Shown here: in pieces, positions 58,020 to 64,000 of the stretch
Layout: every line of letters starts with the position of its first letter
Position numbering within the stretch: the stretch's first letter is position 1
Source of the DNA: Muraenolepis orangiensis
Lineage: Eukaryota > Chordata > Actinopteri > Gadiformes > Muraenolepididae
Length of the DNA stretch: 64,000 nt
Assembly: GCA_027704905.1 (NCBI GenBank)
Contig: CM051000.1
Span: forward strand, 10,976,342 to 11,040,341
Reading direction: 5' to 3'
Program-made: the position numbers and the translations under genes
The notes under the pieces: model-generated
The model's database searches: none
Told to the model about the DNA's origin: nothing
The model's input: the letters and a program-made list of their open reading frames with translations, nothing else

Positions 58020-58440
58020 AAGTTCTGTTAACTTATTCCCACGGATAGAAAACTGAAAACTTTAAGTCGTAGTAACTGAATATAATCAAGTAGCACCCAA
58101 TCAAAACTTTTGAGTTCTGAAAACTGACAACTTTAAGTCATAGTAACTTAAATTAGTTAAGTAGCACCTAATCAAAACTTTTGAGTTCTGAAAACTGACA
58201 ACTTTAAGTCATAGTAACTTAAATTAGTTAAGTAGCACCTAATCAAAAGTTTTGAGTTCTGAGAACTCAAAACATTTGAGTTCTGTGAACTCAAAACTTT
58301 TGAGTTCTCAGAACTCAAAACTTGAGTTCTCAGAACTCAAAACTTTTGAGTACTGAGAACTTGAGTTTTTTGAGTTGATAAACTCAAAAATTTTGAGGCA
58401 AGTCATTGCCTCAAAATTTTTGAGTTCTGCTAACTTATTC
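58020..58440. repeat. Subterminal tandem and palindromic array (AACTCAAAA words)
   Basis: A unit of about 70 bp (TAAGTAGCACCTAATCAAAA and GAAAACTGACAACTTTAAGT) occurs two to three times. It is followed by repeated self-complementary TTTTGAGTTCTCAGAACTCA words and a GAGGCAAGTCATTGCCTC palindrome near 58,395-58,415. Confidence 0.9.
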
Positions 58441-58454
58441 GGTTTTACAGTGTA

Positions 58455-64000
<5,546 letters not shown>

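Larger units (their letters stand above)
54093..58454 (+). mobile_element. TIR-bounded transposon-like unit carrying a C2H2/SAMD3-like gene
   Basis: The left end TACACTGTAAACCCGAAT (54,093-54,110) and the inverted right end TACACTGTAAAACCGAAT (58,437-58,454) match at 17 of 18 positions. If TA is the target duplication, the element is CACTG...CAGTG. Both subterminal zones are rich in AACTCAAAA/TTTTGAGTT words, and the right one is a long palindromic array (about 58,080-58,440). The interior holds the gene remnant at 55,166-57,683. It also holds a G-rich zone (54,676-54,765), an end of another MITE (about 54,762-54,806), a 35-bp triplicate at about 54,925-55,030 and a SINE/LINE tail (GTAAGTCGCTTTGGATAAAA, from 55,436). 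No transposase was recognised, so the unit would be non-autonomous. The superfamily is not assigned. Confidence 0.72.

Overview
The window is nuclear DNA of a ray-finned (teleost) fish. The coding sequence lies in short exons with GT-AG introns, and there are tRNA-derived SINEs and hAT-type MITEs of the kinds common in fish. The density of very long CA/TG dinucleotide tracts (up to about 216 bp) is extreme. Such density is known in cod-like fish (Gadiformes), so I suspect that order, weakly. Nothing in the window looks bacterial or viral.

Layout from left to right. 1-3,599 is non-coding and repeat-rich. 3,600-24,910 (minus) is a complete 25-exon ttc17 gene (1,209 codons plus stop, every splice phase agreeing). 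26,872-31,460 (plus) is traf6 with 7 coding exons (568 codons plus stop), divergent from ttc17. 33,136-49,323 (minus) is trpm5 with 25 recognised coding exons (1,206 codons plus stop; only the extreme N-terminus is uncertain), tail-to-tail with traf6. 52,770-53,437 (plus) is cdkn1c (p57Kip2-type CDK inhibitor, 184 aa), head-to-head with trpm5. 54,093-58,454 is a transposon-like unit bounded by near-perfect 18-bp terminal inverted repeats that include TA ends. It carries a decayed multi-exon gene of a fish-expanded C2H2/SAMD3-like family. 61,436-63,294 (minus) is the C-terminal five exons of kcnq1, which runs off the right edge.

ttc17 links to actin and cilium assembly. traf6 is the ubiquitin ligase of Toll/IL-1 signalling. 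trpm5 is the Ca-activated cation channel of taste-type cells. kcnq1 is a voltage-gated K channel and cdkn1c a cell-cycle brake. They are separate transcription units, not a pathway. In mammals TRPM5, KCNQ1 and CDKN1C are neighbours at 11p15.5, whereas TRAF6 and TTC17 lie elsewhere on 11p, so the window joins two ancestral blocks and reorders one of them.

The most unusual structures are three. The first is a 30-copy, 16-bp minisatellite made of the exon 3/intron 3 splice-donor junction of traf6, running straight into (AG)108. The second is a trpm5 exon flanked closely on both sides by complementary TG and CA tracts, which could pair in the pre-mRNA. The third is the TIR-bounded unit carrying the SAMD3-like gene.
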